A stretch of 47,639 nt of DNA, taken from Chara braunii. Taxonomy: Eukaryota > Streptophyta > Charophyceae > Charales > Characeae. Shown here one piece after another: positions 10,617-20,766 of this stretch. The stretch is taken from the NCBI GenBank assembly GCA_003427395.1, contig BFEA01000226.1:1979855-2027493 (forward strand). Direction: 5' to 3'. The translations under genes and the position numbers were made by a program. The notes beneath the pieces are model-generated. The model saw only the letters and a list, made by a program, of their open reading frames with translations, made no database searches and was not told the origin of the DNA. How positions within the stretch are numbered: position 1 is the stretch's first letter; the number at the start of each line of letters is the position of its first letter.

Positions 10617-11116
10617 GCGGCAGAGCGTTTTGAATCCTTGCGAAGCCGGTTGATGCTCGGTGCGGGTGCTGGCTCGCCGTCAAGACTAGCAGAGTATATG
10701 ACAGCAGTGGTTGGAACGATGAAAAGCAGCTTCTTGAGTAGCACAGAGCAGCGTGTCAGCACGGGAGGCGAGATGTTGTTCACCACAGAGGCAAGTGCTG
10801 AGGAAAAGGAGGAGATAGCAGGAAGTAACGCTGAAAGCCATGAACAGCAGCAGGGGGTTCTGGGCAAGAGATTTGGGGAGGGAACTAGGGAAGACGAAGA
10901 GGATGAAGAGTCCATAGATGCAGAGGAGGAGGGGAATGTAGACACAGCCAAAATGAGACGGCGCCAGCAGCGGGAGATGAACGAGGAGGCAGTTGATGTT
11001 GCGGCAAAAGCAGATGAGAGATCAGCAGCAGCATCGATGGAAGGGGAAATGAACCATAGACAGAGGGTTCTGGAGCAATACCAGCGGCCAGTAGCAGTTG
11101 TGGGAATCAGTGCAAG
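10617..11116 (+). CDS. Obg-family GTPase, large exon with acidic insertion between G4 and G5
   Basis: This 500-nt exon continues the NKLDIPQ exon in frame with AAERFESLRSRLM, the helix that follows G4 in Obg proteins. It ends QRPVAVVGISA plus two bases of an arginine codon; VVGISA is the strand leading into the G5 (SA) motif. Between these family-like ends lie roughly 130 residues that most Obg proteins lack. They are rich in Glu/Asp (EDEEDEESIDAEEEG), Gln, Ser and charged helix-forming residues, and are probably disordered or coiled. The usual G4-G5 spacing is about 30-40 residues, so this is a large insertion. Acceptor TTTTGGACGACAG; donor GCAAG|GTTTGC. The 25, 166.7 and 49.3 codons of the three exons add to 241 codons without a frame break, which supports the model. 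Confidence 0.85.
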
Positions 11117-12844
11117 GTTTGCCTTCGTTCTGCCTTGTACCACATTTCTTTTTCTTTCCTTTTTGGCACCGTTTCCCAATTTATATGTGTAAATGGATGT
11201 CTCAAAGGACCCCTCTAACGACCTTTCTTTTCCATTTGGCGCCTTTCTCTTCCCTTTAGCATTCACGTAGCCGACGGAGGAACAAACACTGAGACCCCAT
11301 CCTCCCTATTCCAACCTCCCACCCTCCCAACCTTCCACCCTCCCATCCTTCCTCTCTTATTTGAAGTTATTTCATCCTCTCTCTCCTTCCTCCCATCCTT
11401 CTCCCCCATCACCTCTTCCCTCCCTCCTTCCTCCCTCCTTTCAACCCCCCCTCCCTCCCTTACACTGTTTCACCTTTCCATCTTCTCACCTTTCCGCCCT
11501 CCCCTATGGAGCAGAATCTGGAACAACAATATGTGACCCTCTCCTCCTTCCTTCCTTCCTTCTTCAGGTTGTTGTGCATCGCACTTTCCGTTCACCGTAC
11601 TCCTTTTCTTCACCGGTCTCCTGTCTTTTTACTGCAAAGTGTGGATTTTTTATTTTTTTTTTGTCTCTATCCGTTCCTTGACGATTTCATTGCATGTGTA
11701 CGAACTTTTTCAAAGGTTTTTTTTTTTGTTTTTTTTTTTTTGTTGTTGTTGCATGTGTACGAACTTAATTTACTATTTTACCATGCGTTCACCTGTTGCT
11801 TTCTGGTCTTAAACCACCAGTAGCCATCCCCGCCTGTGTGCTCTCACCCGCTAGTTAACCCTGTACTGGGGATCGGCTTGGACTCCTGGAGGTCAGCTCA
11901 GCAGCCCCTGGAAGTCACTGCAATTTTTTGAGTGTCAGCTTTGGCAATTTTGTGGCGCTCAACAAAAAATCTGAAAAAAAAATCATGGCCATCGATTGCA
12001 TGTCACTTGACAAGGGGAAAATATTTAGAAACCAGGTTACCTGCCTGGATGGGCGATTTGCTCACGGGGTCACAGAAAGCTGCAGCCCAAATCCAGGCTC
12101 TTTTTCGTTTTTCAGTTTTGTCCGCCGGGGGTGGCAGTGGGGGGCAGAAGGGTATATTTGGGGTTGCCAGCAGACCCGGCCCTGTGGAAGCAAAAAAACA
12201 AAAGTGTGCAACGCTCCTCCATTCGGCCTTTAGCCACCCCCCTTAAAGAAAAAGGCCTGCGCAGATGCGGACTTTCTGTATGTCATTAACAATGTTGCTT
12301 GCGGTAATGGTCGATTCTAGAGCTATTGCCTTTGAATGCTGAATTGTTATGTTTCGCAATGTCAAGTGGCAATGCCACGGTGTGTATGCGAATTTGTGAG
12401 CACGCTACAGTACAGTTGAATGGTTGAGGGTATTAAGAGCTGATGCGGGTGAGTAACAAATTAACAATTTGATCCCGGGTGCCGGGTAGGTAATGATTTG
12501 GTCCTGACTCCCGAGTGTGTCTTGCAAATAAAAACTTCTAAGTTCTCACTCGTAAAATGCATGGAATACAATCACAGTCTCACAGACACTTCAAATTCGT
12601 ATGTAGTATTCGGTGTATTCGGCGTATTCGCCAATTTAGCCTTAAAATTCTGAATGCATGTCACGGCTTGTTCGCTCGGCCTGCCATGTTATAAGTGTGC
12701 GGTGGTTGTACCCTTCAGGTAAGCAGGCCCCTTTTGTTCAGGGGCAATTACGCTCATAATTTAGGCTTTGTGACCTGGGGGCTCCTGCTTACATCACCTG
12801 ACATCTAACTTTGTCTAATCTTGTGCACCAATGCCTTGTTTCAG
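11117..12844 (+). other. Last Obg intron, pyrimidine-rich
   Basis: A 1728-bp intron. About 11287-11580 is C/T-rich low-complexity sequence (CCTCCCTCCTTCC-type). T-runs lie at 11718-11745, and TCTTAAACCACCAGTA at 11809 may be one TIR-family end. The acceptor is CCTTGTTTCAG at 12834-12844. No other feature was seen. Confidence 0.7.
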
Positions 12845-12992
12845 GACCGGCGAGGGCATTGATGATCTCCTGAAGCAGATCAGGACTATTTTGCAGCAAG
12901 ATGATGAATCTTCAGCAAGAAGAGACAGGGGAGGTATGGACGGGAAGAGTGGGAATGACCGACAGAAGTCCAAAAGATCAGCAGCACGGTAA
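12845..12992 (+). CDS. Obg-family GTPase, terminal exon with G5 context
   Basis: The exon completes the split arginine codon and reads TGEGIDDLLKQIRTILQQ, the typical Obg segment after the SA dipeptide (ISAxTGEGIDELL), so G5 is SAR|TGEG across the splice junction. The tail is a basic, Ser/Arg/Lys-rich segment (SSARRDRGGMDGK...KSKRSAAR) ending at TAA 12990-12992. The protein part visible here is 240 aa. A possible alternative donor (CACG|GTAATT) overlaps the stop codon, but the stop in the continuous frame is the simpler reading. The basic tail follows the acidic insertion of the previous exon, so the C-terminal half is strongly charge-segregated. No bacterial-type OCT domain is evident. Confidence 0.8.
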
Positions 12993-13247
12993 TTGGAGTT
13001 ACAAAGAAAGTCATTTTCCTCGCGAGGGAAGAAAAGGAACATACACTTAGAGATTTTTTTTGGGGGGGGAGGGGGGGGATGGTTGAGGAGTAGGGGCGAT
13101 TGTGTGACATCATCCAAGCAAGCTGCGATCACAGGAGATTCAGAATACCCATGCCATTAGACTGAGGACTTCAATGGTGATCCAAAGGTACGTCAGCAAA
13201 AGAAAGATCCTTCGGAATCACTATAGCACCGGTCTTGAAATAGCGGA

Positions 13248-13252
<5 letters not shown>

Positions 13253-13317
<65 letters not shown>

Positions 13318-13323
13318 NNNNNN

Positions 13324-13369
<46 letters not shown>

Positions 13370-13429
13370 GCAGGTCAGCGAAAAGGAAGATCGTTTGGAA
13401 CCACTAGAGTAGCGGTCTTAAAATAGAAG

Positions 13430-13490
<61 letters not shown>
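13253..13490. repeat. Two GA microsatellites, one with an assembly gap
   Basis: (GA)n runs from 13253 to 13366 around six N (13318-13323), and again from 13434 to 13490. The 67-bp spacer repeats the 5' flank of the first tract (AAAAGGAAGATC.TTGGAACCACTA..TAG..CGGTCTT..AATAG), so flank plus tract are a tandem duplication. SLSLSL and EREREREL frames here are artefacts. Confidence 0.9.
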
Positions 13491-13492
<2 letters not shown>

Positions 13493-13821
13493 TCTGTGGC
13501 CGGGTGGACTGAACCAGCAACCTGTGCGAGGCCGCACGCAAGGGCTCAGCTTGCTCCCTAACAAGTATTCCTGGAACGGTTCAATTTCTCCTTGCAAAGC
13601 ATTTCTGGACTGGCTGAGCTTACTCCTTAACAAGCACGAGTGGAGCAGATTGTTTGACTGTATCTGGGCCAGGACAAGCTCTTGAGTGACCAGTAAGATC
13701 AGGCAGGGCCAGAGTACTCCATCATAACTGAGTTAAGATCCTGTACCCTATGGGTCACATTTCCGTTGTTCAATGCTTCCAAATGATTTCCATTGTGATC
13801 CAACGTCATTGAACCGCCAGA

Positions 13822-13859
13822 TTCTTCATCGGAGTTTCACCGACTGATCAGCAGGCTGA

Positions 13860-13862
<3 letters not shown>
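13822..13862 (-). ncRNA. Degenerate hammerhead ribozyme copy
   Basis: On the minus strand: GGTTCAGCCTG, CTGATCA (core CUGAUGA with a G-to-C change), stem II GTCGG/CCGAT with loop TGAAACT, then GAAG in place of GAAA. The core mutations predict no activity. The upstream side again breaks at GGTTCA against a (TG/CA)n tract at 13863-13928. Confidence 0.7.

Positions 13863-13928
<66 letters not shown>
13863..13928. repeat. TG microsatellite next to a hammerhead copy
   Basis: 66 bp of nearly pure TG abuts the loop-I end of the hammerhead remnant. Confidence 0.95.
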
Positions 13929-13929
<1 letters not shown>

Positions 13930-14006
13930 ATTTTATATGAGAACAGGACGCCACCGCGACGCTAATCGTGGTGAGCTGTGTTTGAAAGTGCGATCAAAAT
14001 TCGTAC

Positions 14007-14020
14007 CATCAGGAGGCTGA
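14007..14020 (-). ncRNA. Short hammerhead fragment
   Basis: The minus strand reads TCAGCCTCCTGATG, identical to the stem I 3' strand plus most of the CUGAUGA box of the family, then diverges. Only 14 nt match. The two neighbouring copies in the same orientation make descent from the same family plausible. Confidence 0.4.
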
Positions 14021-14460
14021 GTGATCCGCATCGTATGGAGAAAGCTCATACATCCCAAACACGAAAGCATCAGATGTGCATACATCGACCCCTGTCTTTC
14101 CCCAATCCTACCAAGACCACAGGACCATGGCCCGAAGGCATCAGGCCACAAGACCACAAAAGGAAAGTGAAAGCCAATAACAATTAGCCGCAGCGCAGGG
14201 CAGTGAACTGAAAACAAAACGACACAAGACCATCAACAAGGCACAGAACAACGTGCAGCAGCGAAGGGCAGAGGCTGGAGGGCAAGCGGGAGGCGGGTGG
14301 GCACACAAAGACATGGGGCAACAATGCATGGCAAAAGGCTGAAGGGCACGGGGAAGGCAGTCAGGCAGACGACAAACAAGCAGACAAACCAGGCAAACCA
14401 AAAAAAATACAAGCCCCGAAACAAGCAAAGAGTCAAAGACTGAAAAGAATAAAACTGATG

Positions 14461-14520
14461 ATTGATTGTTTCGTTGGAGTTGCACTGACTCAGCAGGAGG
14501 CTGAACCCTCACCAGTCTGC
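14461..14520 (-). ncRNA. Near-complete but mutated type III hammerhead copy
   Basis: The minus strand carries GCAGACTGGT, stem I GAGG-GTTCAG-CCTC (intact), core CTGCTGA (A-to-C in CUGAUGA), stem II GTCAG/CCAAC, then GAAAC. The 5' flank (GATTC.GCAGACTG.TGAGGGTTCAGCCTCCTG) matches the intact copy at 44794 closely, so both descend from one element. The core change, the GUU-to-GGU change at the cleavage site and a lost stem III partner predict inactivity. Confidence 0.75.
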
Positions 14521-15598
14521 GGAATCTCCATGTTAATGCTTTGGCCCGTGAACCCTTTAACCCTTGTTGAAAGCAGACTGCAAGCAGGCAACATCGGAAC
14601 CGGAACATAACAGCATGCAACAACTCAATGAAGCACCAGGCAATGCTATCAGGGCAACCCAACTGCAAAGCATCAAATCTAACCGCACAGATCAGCATCG
14701 CAAGCGGACTGGCAGCAAAGCAACAGTACAGCGAAGCGCAGAGCAACGCTGCAGCAACAGCAAAACACATGTTACACAAGCAAACAGCAGCAAGGCAACA
14801 TCACGGCAAAGACAACACCATCCAGTCAGCCAAACTACATAGCAAACACACCCGCTGCAAGGAAAGACGTGGGAAGCACAAGCCGGATGGGCAGCAGGAC
14901 AGCAGAGGAGCAGAGAAAAGGCAAACTGCACATCCGAGGCGGACCAAAGCAATCCATGACCTACTCACACCACAAGTAGAACCCCGCAGACTTTTGTTTC
15001 CCACCGCCTGCTGAGCCAGGAAGCCAATCGGGTGGACATACCATCACCCGTAGACCATATGCATCACAGATTCACAGACATCACAGACAGAGCGCCCACC
15101 CTAATAATCCTGCAGGCACTCCAAACAACCGAGCACCGACTGTTTTGCACTTGTTAGAGGTGCTCACTTAGACACACCGAAAGTACTTGGAAATTTTTGA
15201 CAAAGAGGAAATACGTACGTAAACTGTGTAGGGGGTGGGGGCGGATGTGTGTTCAGGTATGTTGCACAATATTACGCCATGAAAGCTCCACATACCTTGT
15301 CGTATACAGGTTCGGGGCCTAGTGGCTAATCTTAAGGCACTACCCATGGACCATGTTGAGGGGGAACTGCCGCTGGAAGATAAAGACTTACGCTGACAGC
15401 ACTACTCTTGAGGGCTCACACGCATCTGCAAAGACGATGGGCAGAAAGAGAGAACACAGAGACATCAAGAGTGGTGACAGACTGTTTCGAATGGATTTCA
15501 CATCTTGGTCAGTGTCCCAAGCCCCAGTCCTAGAGTCCTATCGGTCCCAGTCCCATGAAAAGTAATTGATTAGGCGGGCCACCCAGCAGCCGAAGTGA
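14521..15598. other. A/C-rich interval without recognisable gene
   Basis: About 14250-15010 is biased to A, C and G on the plus strand (CAAACAAGCAGACA-type runs). This opens long leucine/cysteine-rich frames on the minus strand that show no family resemblance. Nothing else is supported. Confidence 0.5.
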
Positions 15599-15901
15599 CG
15601 ATTTGCAAACCAGGTAGGTCGTAGGAAATCCGAAAAGCCCAGTACCCGACAAGAAAAGTTCAAGTCTCAGTCTAATTTAGCAGCAGCAGCCTGTGAAAGT
15701 CCAGCGGGTTTCATAACTGGCAAAAGTCCAGCCGATAGGCCTTGGGATGCCATTATTGGTTTGGAGCCGACAAAGATCTCAAGTCGGCCACTATATATGC
15801 AGCCACAGTACTTCAAAGAACATGTTGCAGCACTGTTGTGGAACCCTTCTGGGGCTGTCAGGTCAACTGGTTGGGTGATTGAGGAAGAAGTCGATGCGTG
15901 A
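15599..15901 (+). CDS. Possible terminal exon of an unidentified gene
   Basis: An open frame ends at TGA 15899-15901. Its last 70 residues have balanced, non-repetitive composition: FITGKSPADRPWDAIIGLEP, then YFKEHVAALLWNPSG and VIEEEVDA. That sets it apart from the low-complexity frames nearby. Acceptor-like AGs occur at 15669-15683 (TCTAATTTAG|CAGCAGCAG), so an exon starting there is possible. I do not recognise the family. It does not join the Obg exon at 12845 in a compatible phase. It could instead be an old retrotransposon or chance frame. Confidence 0.3.
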   Translation, partial: RFANQVGRRKSEKPSTRQEKFKSQSNLAAAACESPAGFITGKSPADRPWDAIIGLEPTKISSRPLYMQPQYFKEHVAALLWNPSGAVRSTGWVIEEEVDA

Positions 15902-17171
15902 GCGTTATAGCTAGGGCTAGCAAGAAGACGACCACCCTGGCTGGCAGGGTAGACAGAGAGAGGCGAGTGCATTTGGAGAGTGAGAGTGAGCGGTCCAGGT
16001 GAGGAGAGAGTGATACAAGTGAAGAAATATTGTGAGATAGGAGAGAGAGAGGGGAGAGGGCGAGAGTGTTTACTTCCCTGAGTGAGACCTACGACCTAGT
16101 GACTATAGTCTTTTGGATTGTGCGCTTGGGCATTGGACAATTCTGGTGTTATAGGATTTGTAACCGTCATTTTCAACTGGTCCCGATTGTGTTGCCTCGT
16201 TTTGAGTGCAGGGTGTCAAATTCGGTGTTATGCATGATTGTGATTGGAGTCGATGTTGAATCGAATCATTGCTCTAGTATGAAAGCGTGCTTGCGTCGTA
16301 CCTCTGCAGGAGGAAGTTTAGGCTGACATGGATAAAGGTTGGCGGGTGTTGAGGGGGGGTTGATCGCAGTTGGGGATATTGGAAGGCCTAAGGAAGTAGT
16401 GGTTGAGGAGGGAGATCGAAAGATAATATTTTTTGGAGTTTCATCAAGAGCAGCCAGCGACAAGTAACCGTGTTTTGTTTGCATAGCGTTTTTTATGTTA
16501 TTTGGCTTTGCAAGTATGATAAGATGCATAACGATGACCCAGAAAAAATAACGACAACTCTAGGTCTGTGCATGTTTTCTTTCATTTGTTTTGCGTTTTT
16601 GTTCGGGTTTCTTGCTCAAGCTCCGGTCTTCCACATTATGGGTGCAAGTCCATCACACTTGATTGAAGTGTTGCCTAACCCTAGCCTTGTCAAGTTTGCA
16701 GTTGCTGCTTTGCTATGAGTTATGTTTGTCTTTCCTTTCGGATGCAACGTGCTGGTTAATTATTTGGTGCCGAACTTTTGTTGATGTTAATTTCTTTTAG
16801 GAATAGGGTTCGACAGTTGACAAGCGACCACATAAAGTAGCCGCATGAGCATAGAGCGGTGGGCGCTCGTTAAACAACCCGACTAGCCTTAAGACCGGTA
16901 CTGTCCGGCGTGCTTGTGAACCATGCGACTCGACGAGGGGTCAATTTAAGTTTTGAGAGGGAACCTAGTTCGTGATCAAAGCCACGTCATCGTGTTTGTG
17001 GAATTAAAGAATTCATTATAACAGATCGCTTGATTGACCTCGCTATGAGACTTGTAGTGGCAGCCATAGCTTAGGAGTAGTGTTTTGTTGTAATTAACTA
17101 TCAGTTGGTTGAAAGGCCATCTTTTGAGGTTAGAGTCCTACATGTAGGAAGGGAGTGTAACAAAGTCGCTC
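15902..17171. other. Non-coding interval
   Basis: A GA-rich stretch (15955-16065) precedes unremarkable sequence. No ORF, RNA gene or repeat boundary could be supported. Confidence 0.5.
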
Positions 17172-17381
17172 GTTGATCGTCAGTTATGTTTTTGACCGCC
17201 ATGAAGGATTATCCTATGTTTGCCTTCCTCACACTCCCGATCATTTGGGAATCATTATTGAAGATGATTTGTCGTTGTTGATCGACCATTATTCTTTTGA
17301 CCGTCATGGAGGACTGTCCTATGTTTGTCTTCCTCACACTCTCGATTTGGGAACCATTATTAAAGCACAAATTGATGGGCA
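17172..17381 (+). repeat. 105-bp tandem duplication
   Basis: Two diverged units with period 105 (start points 17172 and 17277) share TTTTGACCG.CATG.AGGA, CCTATGTTTG.CTTCCTCA and TTGGGAA.CATTATT. Both stay open in one frame (SYVFDRHEGLSYVCLPHTPD and its copy), which may be chance or an old coding repeat. Confidence 0.7.
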
Positions 17382-17789
17382 CCTTGATTGCGAGCTTGAC
17401 ATCTCAAAATTTTGGAGGCGCAAAATGAAAATGCAACGGCCGATCGAATTTATCAACGGCGGTATCAGCTTTTGACGTTTCCGCCTCATTTTCTTGTGAT
17501 GACAAGTTTCGGACTGCAAGGCTGAGGCGTGTACTTGTTGTTTAAAGGTAATTTGTCTAATAGGATTTTTGCAGACACACCACATCAATGACATTAAACT
17601 GAGGGAAGGAAAACAGGTCCAACAATTATTGAGATTTGAAGCTAAAAAGTCATGAAAGGTTGTCCTATACTTATTTGGTAGGTAATTGAATTGGTTGGGC
17701 TTAAAATTTTACATTTAAAAATAATAATAATAATAAGTATGGCGTGAAAATCATAATAAAACCACTTGTTAAATGTACGTTACAAGTTT

Positions 17790-18290
17790 TTAATGCTCTC
17801 TCTCGTATTGACGGATGCCCCTGCAACACTCCAAAGATATATGAATGACTTGTTTAGGAAGTGGGTAGATCGGTTTGTAATACTCTACTTAAATGATATC
17901 TTCATGTTAAGAAAACCATAAAAGAGCAATGATAGCATTTGCAGAAAGTATTGCAGAAGTTAATGGGGCGTAAGTTTAACATAAATGTGAAGTAAGTGTG
18001 AATGGGCTAGTAAGTGCAAATTATTGTACGTAGACCATGTAGTAAACGCGAATGAAGTTGGATTGGGTAATGCAAAGATTTTAGTAATTTGAGATTGACA
18101 TACACTGTTGATCTTGACTGAGTTATGGTGATTTTTAGGCCTAGCTAATTACTATCAAAAGTTTGTGCAGAAATTCACTACTACTATTTTTGCTTCCCTA
18201 CATAAACTATTAGGGAAGAAACAATATGGTATTGGAAAAATGATTGCACCTCCACGTTCAAAAAGTTGAAAAAGTTGTTGATAATTTCAC
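17790..18290 (+). pseudogene. Second Ty3/gypsy reverse transcriptase remnant
   Basis: With frame shifts the plus strand reads TDAPATLQRYMNDLFRKWVD, RFVILYLNDIF (YLDD changed to YLND), LQKVLQKLMGRKFN, then CKLLYVDHVVNANEVGL and FLGLANYYQKFVQKFT, and finally STFKKLKKLL. These are the palm, thumb and RT-RNase H connection of plant gypsy elements (GLxNYYRRFIxxF). Stops and the YLND change show inactivity. It lies in AT-rich intergenic sequence and is independent of the 9541 copy by sequence. Confidence 0.85.
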
Positions 18291-18763
18291 ATGGGATGCT
18301 ACACCCAGTCCCCAACACATATTACTCCCCACGAATATATTGGAGCACGCCCTCCCCATACGGGGATTGTCATTTTAGTTGTGCTACAAATTCGCCACGT
18401 GGCAGCGTAGGAGGAACAGTAGTGTTATGCATTGGGGCAGCCTATGTGATTCACTGTTATTCTGTAAAGTGGGTCACAATGATGAACCTAGGTTTTGTTA
18501 TGGGATTCGCCACAACTGACTTTCTAACTCCCAACTTTGATTACCTCTTCCCCTTATGGCGCAGTAAGACTTTTCTATAATAAGATGAGGTTTTCTGAGT
18601 AGGGATATATCTTTAGTGTGATGGGTAGTTAATCCCCTCGGTTGAGGGCAATCAATACTGCTTATTAGGTTGAATGGAGCGTGCCTACGTGTTGGCTCAT
18701 CACTTGCTCATGATTACAGTAGGATGAACACGTGGCATGTTATATGACATCTGGTTGTTTACA

Positions 18764-18860
18764 TGGATGTTGGACCCGTTTTCCAGCAGGTGATGCTCCC
18801 CATCAATAGATGGAGCCTCCCTGAGCCTACTAGAGGCGTCTACTTTTAATAGTGCTCCTA
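18764..18860 (+). repeat. Dispersed repeat R1, copy 1
   Basis: The sequence GTTGGACCCGTTTTCCAGCA, then TGCTCCCCATCAATAGATGG and AGCCTCC recurs at 33636-33842 and 43886-44217, and more distantly at 19668-19790. Shared ends (GTGCTCCTAACA against ATGCTCTTATCACC) suggest an element of about 110 bp. No family is recognised. Confidence 0.65.
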
Positions 18861-18882
18861 ACAATCACTTGGGTTGTTTCTT

Positions 18883-18911
18883 CAAAAAAAAAAAAAAAAA
18901 AAAAAAAAAAG
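18883..18911. repeat. Poly(A) tract
   Basis: About 28 A. It could be the tail of a retroposed sequence that ends with the R1 repeat just upstream. Confidence 0.8.
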
Positions 18912-19667
18912 TACCTATTGTTTGAGTTTATGTCTAAGCGACAACGTTCCAAAAAAATAGTCACTTCAACATGTAACAAAGAGTTATTCACATTGAAGGA
19001 GGTATTGAAGAATTTGTGGCATTCCCTCTTAGGATGACACTTTAACTTATGTTGGGCAATATGGTGGCAAAGGTGCATTTTGCAAGTTGTGATGGAAGGG
19101 GGAAGGTAGTGGGAGAAGTATTGACCAAGCATACCAAGCACCAAATACAATTAGAGATTTCTCGCAATTGGGATATAGTAAGGAACATCTTGGATCTGTT
19201 CAACACAATGAAGAATATCAATAATAAAATCATACAATTCTGCAAGGATTGGTTGGGGAATATATATGAGCGGATGAATGGCAATCATGGTTTGGAAGGC
19301 AAGGGAGGAGAGACGCCAACAGCAGGAGGAAGGTGTTTGTGGGATCAATAGCGACTATCGGCTTGTTTTCAATGACTAGATAAAATAAGATTTTTCCTTC
19401 CCTCTAAGGCCAACATCTGATTTTTCTGATTTTTTCCTCAATCATAATTGGCCTGTAGCTAAGTCACAATGGCACGACCTATAATATAGGGTCAAACCTC
19501 CCTGAATCCCTCACGAGGGAGTCATTCGGGTATGTCCTTGGCAGATTTCCACTTTACGGACCAACATTCTCAGTCAGTTTATATTTTTACTATTTCTTGA
19601 CAAGTGTGTTCGTAGTCGACGTAAAGTGAAGGTCTCAGTACTTTAAATTGTAATTGTTTTCAGAATG
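18912..19667. other. AT-rich interval, open frames without similarity
   Basis: The plus-strand frame 19049-19351 (100 aa, mixed composition) shows no recognised motif. It might be a retroelement gag-like remnant downstream of the gypsy RT, but nothing seen supports that. Confidence 0.4.
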
Positions 19668-19790
19668 AAACGTTGAACCCATATTCCAACAGGTTTTGCT
19701 CCACGCTAATAAAAAGGAGCTATGTGCAAGGACAGTACTTATCAGGGTCGCTCTTATCACCTCGGCCAATAAGTATCCGTAGATGTTTAA
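19668..19790 (+). repeat. Dispersed repeat R1, diverged copy 2
   Basis: Shares GAACCCATATTCCAACAGGT, GCTCCACGCTAATA and CGCTCTTATCACCTCGGCCA with the R1 copy at 33720-33842. It is more diverged than the other copies. Confidence 0.55.
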
Positions 19791-20019
19791 AAGGGGAAAA
19801 AAAATTATATGTGAACTAACACTTCCGTCAAAAGTTGAAAATTAGTTTTTCGGTATTTTCAGAAGTTGGTAGGTCTAAAGGATGCGAAGACCAATGACAA
19901 TTCAGAAAATAGTTCGAATATTAAAGATTTTTCACACACATAATGATGCAGAGAAATATAAAAATGTGGGAATAAGTTGTAATCTTTATAGGAAAAATAT
20001 AAAACAAATAAATGATAAA

Positions 20020-20497
20020 ACTTTGACAGTTAAATAAATCGTCATGCCAATTTGATACATTTTTCATTTTTTCGTTGCCATGTGTGGGTGAACACGATTT
20101 TTTATTTGGCAAAAAAATATTCGAACTTCAATATAATTTTTTTCACAAATGAAAGCGTTAACAAATCTGAAATTTTTAAAAACTTGTGCATTTCGTCTCT
20201 TATCTTTCTATAAAGAAATAAAACAATTGGTTGCGATTGTTAAATAAATCACTGTTGCAATTTAACATATTTTCATTATCCCCAAGTTTATAGGTTTTCA
20301 CATTACGCTACTGGTAGCCCTCATGAATTTGTGATACTATCCTCAAAAGTTTTTAGCACCGAGGATTGTGAAATAAATCACTGTTGCAATTTAAAACATT
20401 TTTAATTTTCCCCAAACTGACAGTTTTCCACACTATGCTACTGGTAGCCCTAATGAATCTGTGATACTATTCTCGAAACTTTATAGCACCAGAAAAG
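20020..20497. repeat. 129-bp tandem repeat
   Basis: Two good units start at 20241 and 20370 (AAATAAATCACTGTTGCAATTTAA..., CTACTGGTAGCCCT.ATGAAT.TGTGATACTAT). A more decayed third unit begins near 20030 (TTAAATAAATCGTCATGCCA). The array ends inside the mitochondrial-type insert described next. Confidence 0.75.
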
Positions 20498-20658
20498 TGA
20501 CGGCATAAAAATTTACTCTGTCTTTGAGGTTCCTCTTCGATCAAACTATGGCGAGCCTGATGATTGACCAATGAATTTGGAACTTCCAACTCTAAGGCGT
20601 TTCCAGCATATAGCGAAGTGATTGAACTCTCATGTTGCCATGAGAGGGACCCATCTTG
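20467..20658 (-). pseudogene. Mitochondrial-type group I intron, 5' portion, in cox1
   Basis: Immediately after the cox1 exon GTGTGGGCT the minus strand continues CAAGATGGGTCC. GGTCC can pair with exon GGGCT (U.G at the splice site) as a P1 helix. Further on are TATATGCTGGAAACGCC, TCAATCATCAGGCTCGCC and CCTCAAAGACAGAGTAAA, in the order and form of the conserved P, Q and R elements of group I introns. The S element and the 3' part are not seen, so the copy is truncated. It is read as part of an organelle-derived nuclear insertion. Confidence 0.6.
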
Positions 20659-20699
20659 AGCCCACACAATAAATCCAAGAACTCCAATATTTATCATAG
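20659..20699 (-). pseudogene. cox1: cox1 (cytochrome c oxidase subunit 1) 41-nt exon, mitochondrial origin
   Basis: The minus strand reads MINIGVLGFIVWA, against MISIGVLGFIVWA of plant COX1, a highly conserved helix just before the HHMFTVG copper-ligand segment. On the 5' side it is preceded exactly by the end of a group II intron (..CCCCTAT) and on the 3' side it is followed by a group I intron, making a complete 41-nt mini-exon. COX1 is the catalytic subunit of complex IV. Here it is only a fragment in apparently nuclear sequence, so not functional. Confidence 0.75.
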
Positions 20700-20766
20700 A
20701 TAGGGGTCGGGAGTTGTGTTTTCCCGCCCTCCGAACCGCACGTGATAGTTTCCCATCATACGGCTC
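20700..20766 (-). ncRNA. Group II intron domains V and VI, intact
   Basis: Domain V is the 34-nt hairpin at 20733-20766: GAGCCGTATGATGG, GAAA loop, CTATCACGTGCGGTTC, with the catalytic AGC-type triad and the 2-nt bulge. Domain VI follows as GGGCGGGA/TCCCG-A-CCC. The bulged A (minus-strand base at 20707) lies 8 nt from the 3' end ..CCCCTAT, the position of a lariat branch point. The intron ends with AT directly before the cox1 exon. These are the best-preserved parts of the insertion. Confidence 0.85.

Noticed and set aside
10541-11266. 241-aa minus-strand frame opposite the Obg exon
   Set aside because: Serine-rich shadow of the acidic Glu/Asp codons on the plus strand.
14141-14779. 212-aa minus-strand open frame with hydrophobic stretches
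   Set aside because: It arises from A/C-biased plus-strand composition and overlaps a hammerhead copy; not a credible membrane protein.
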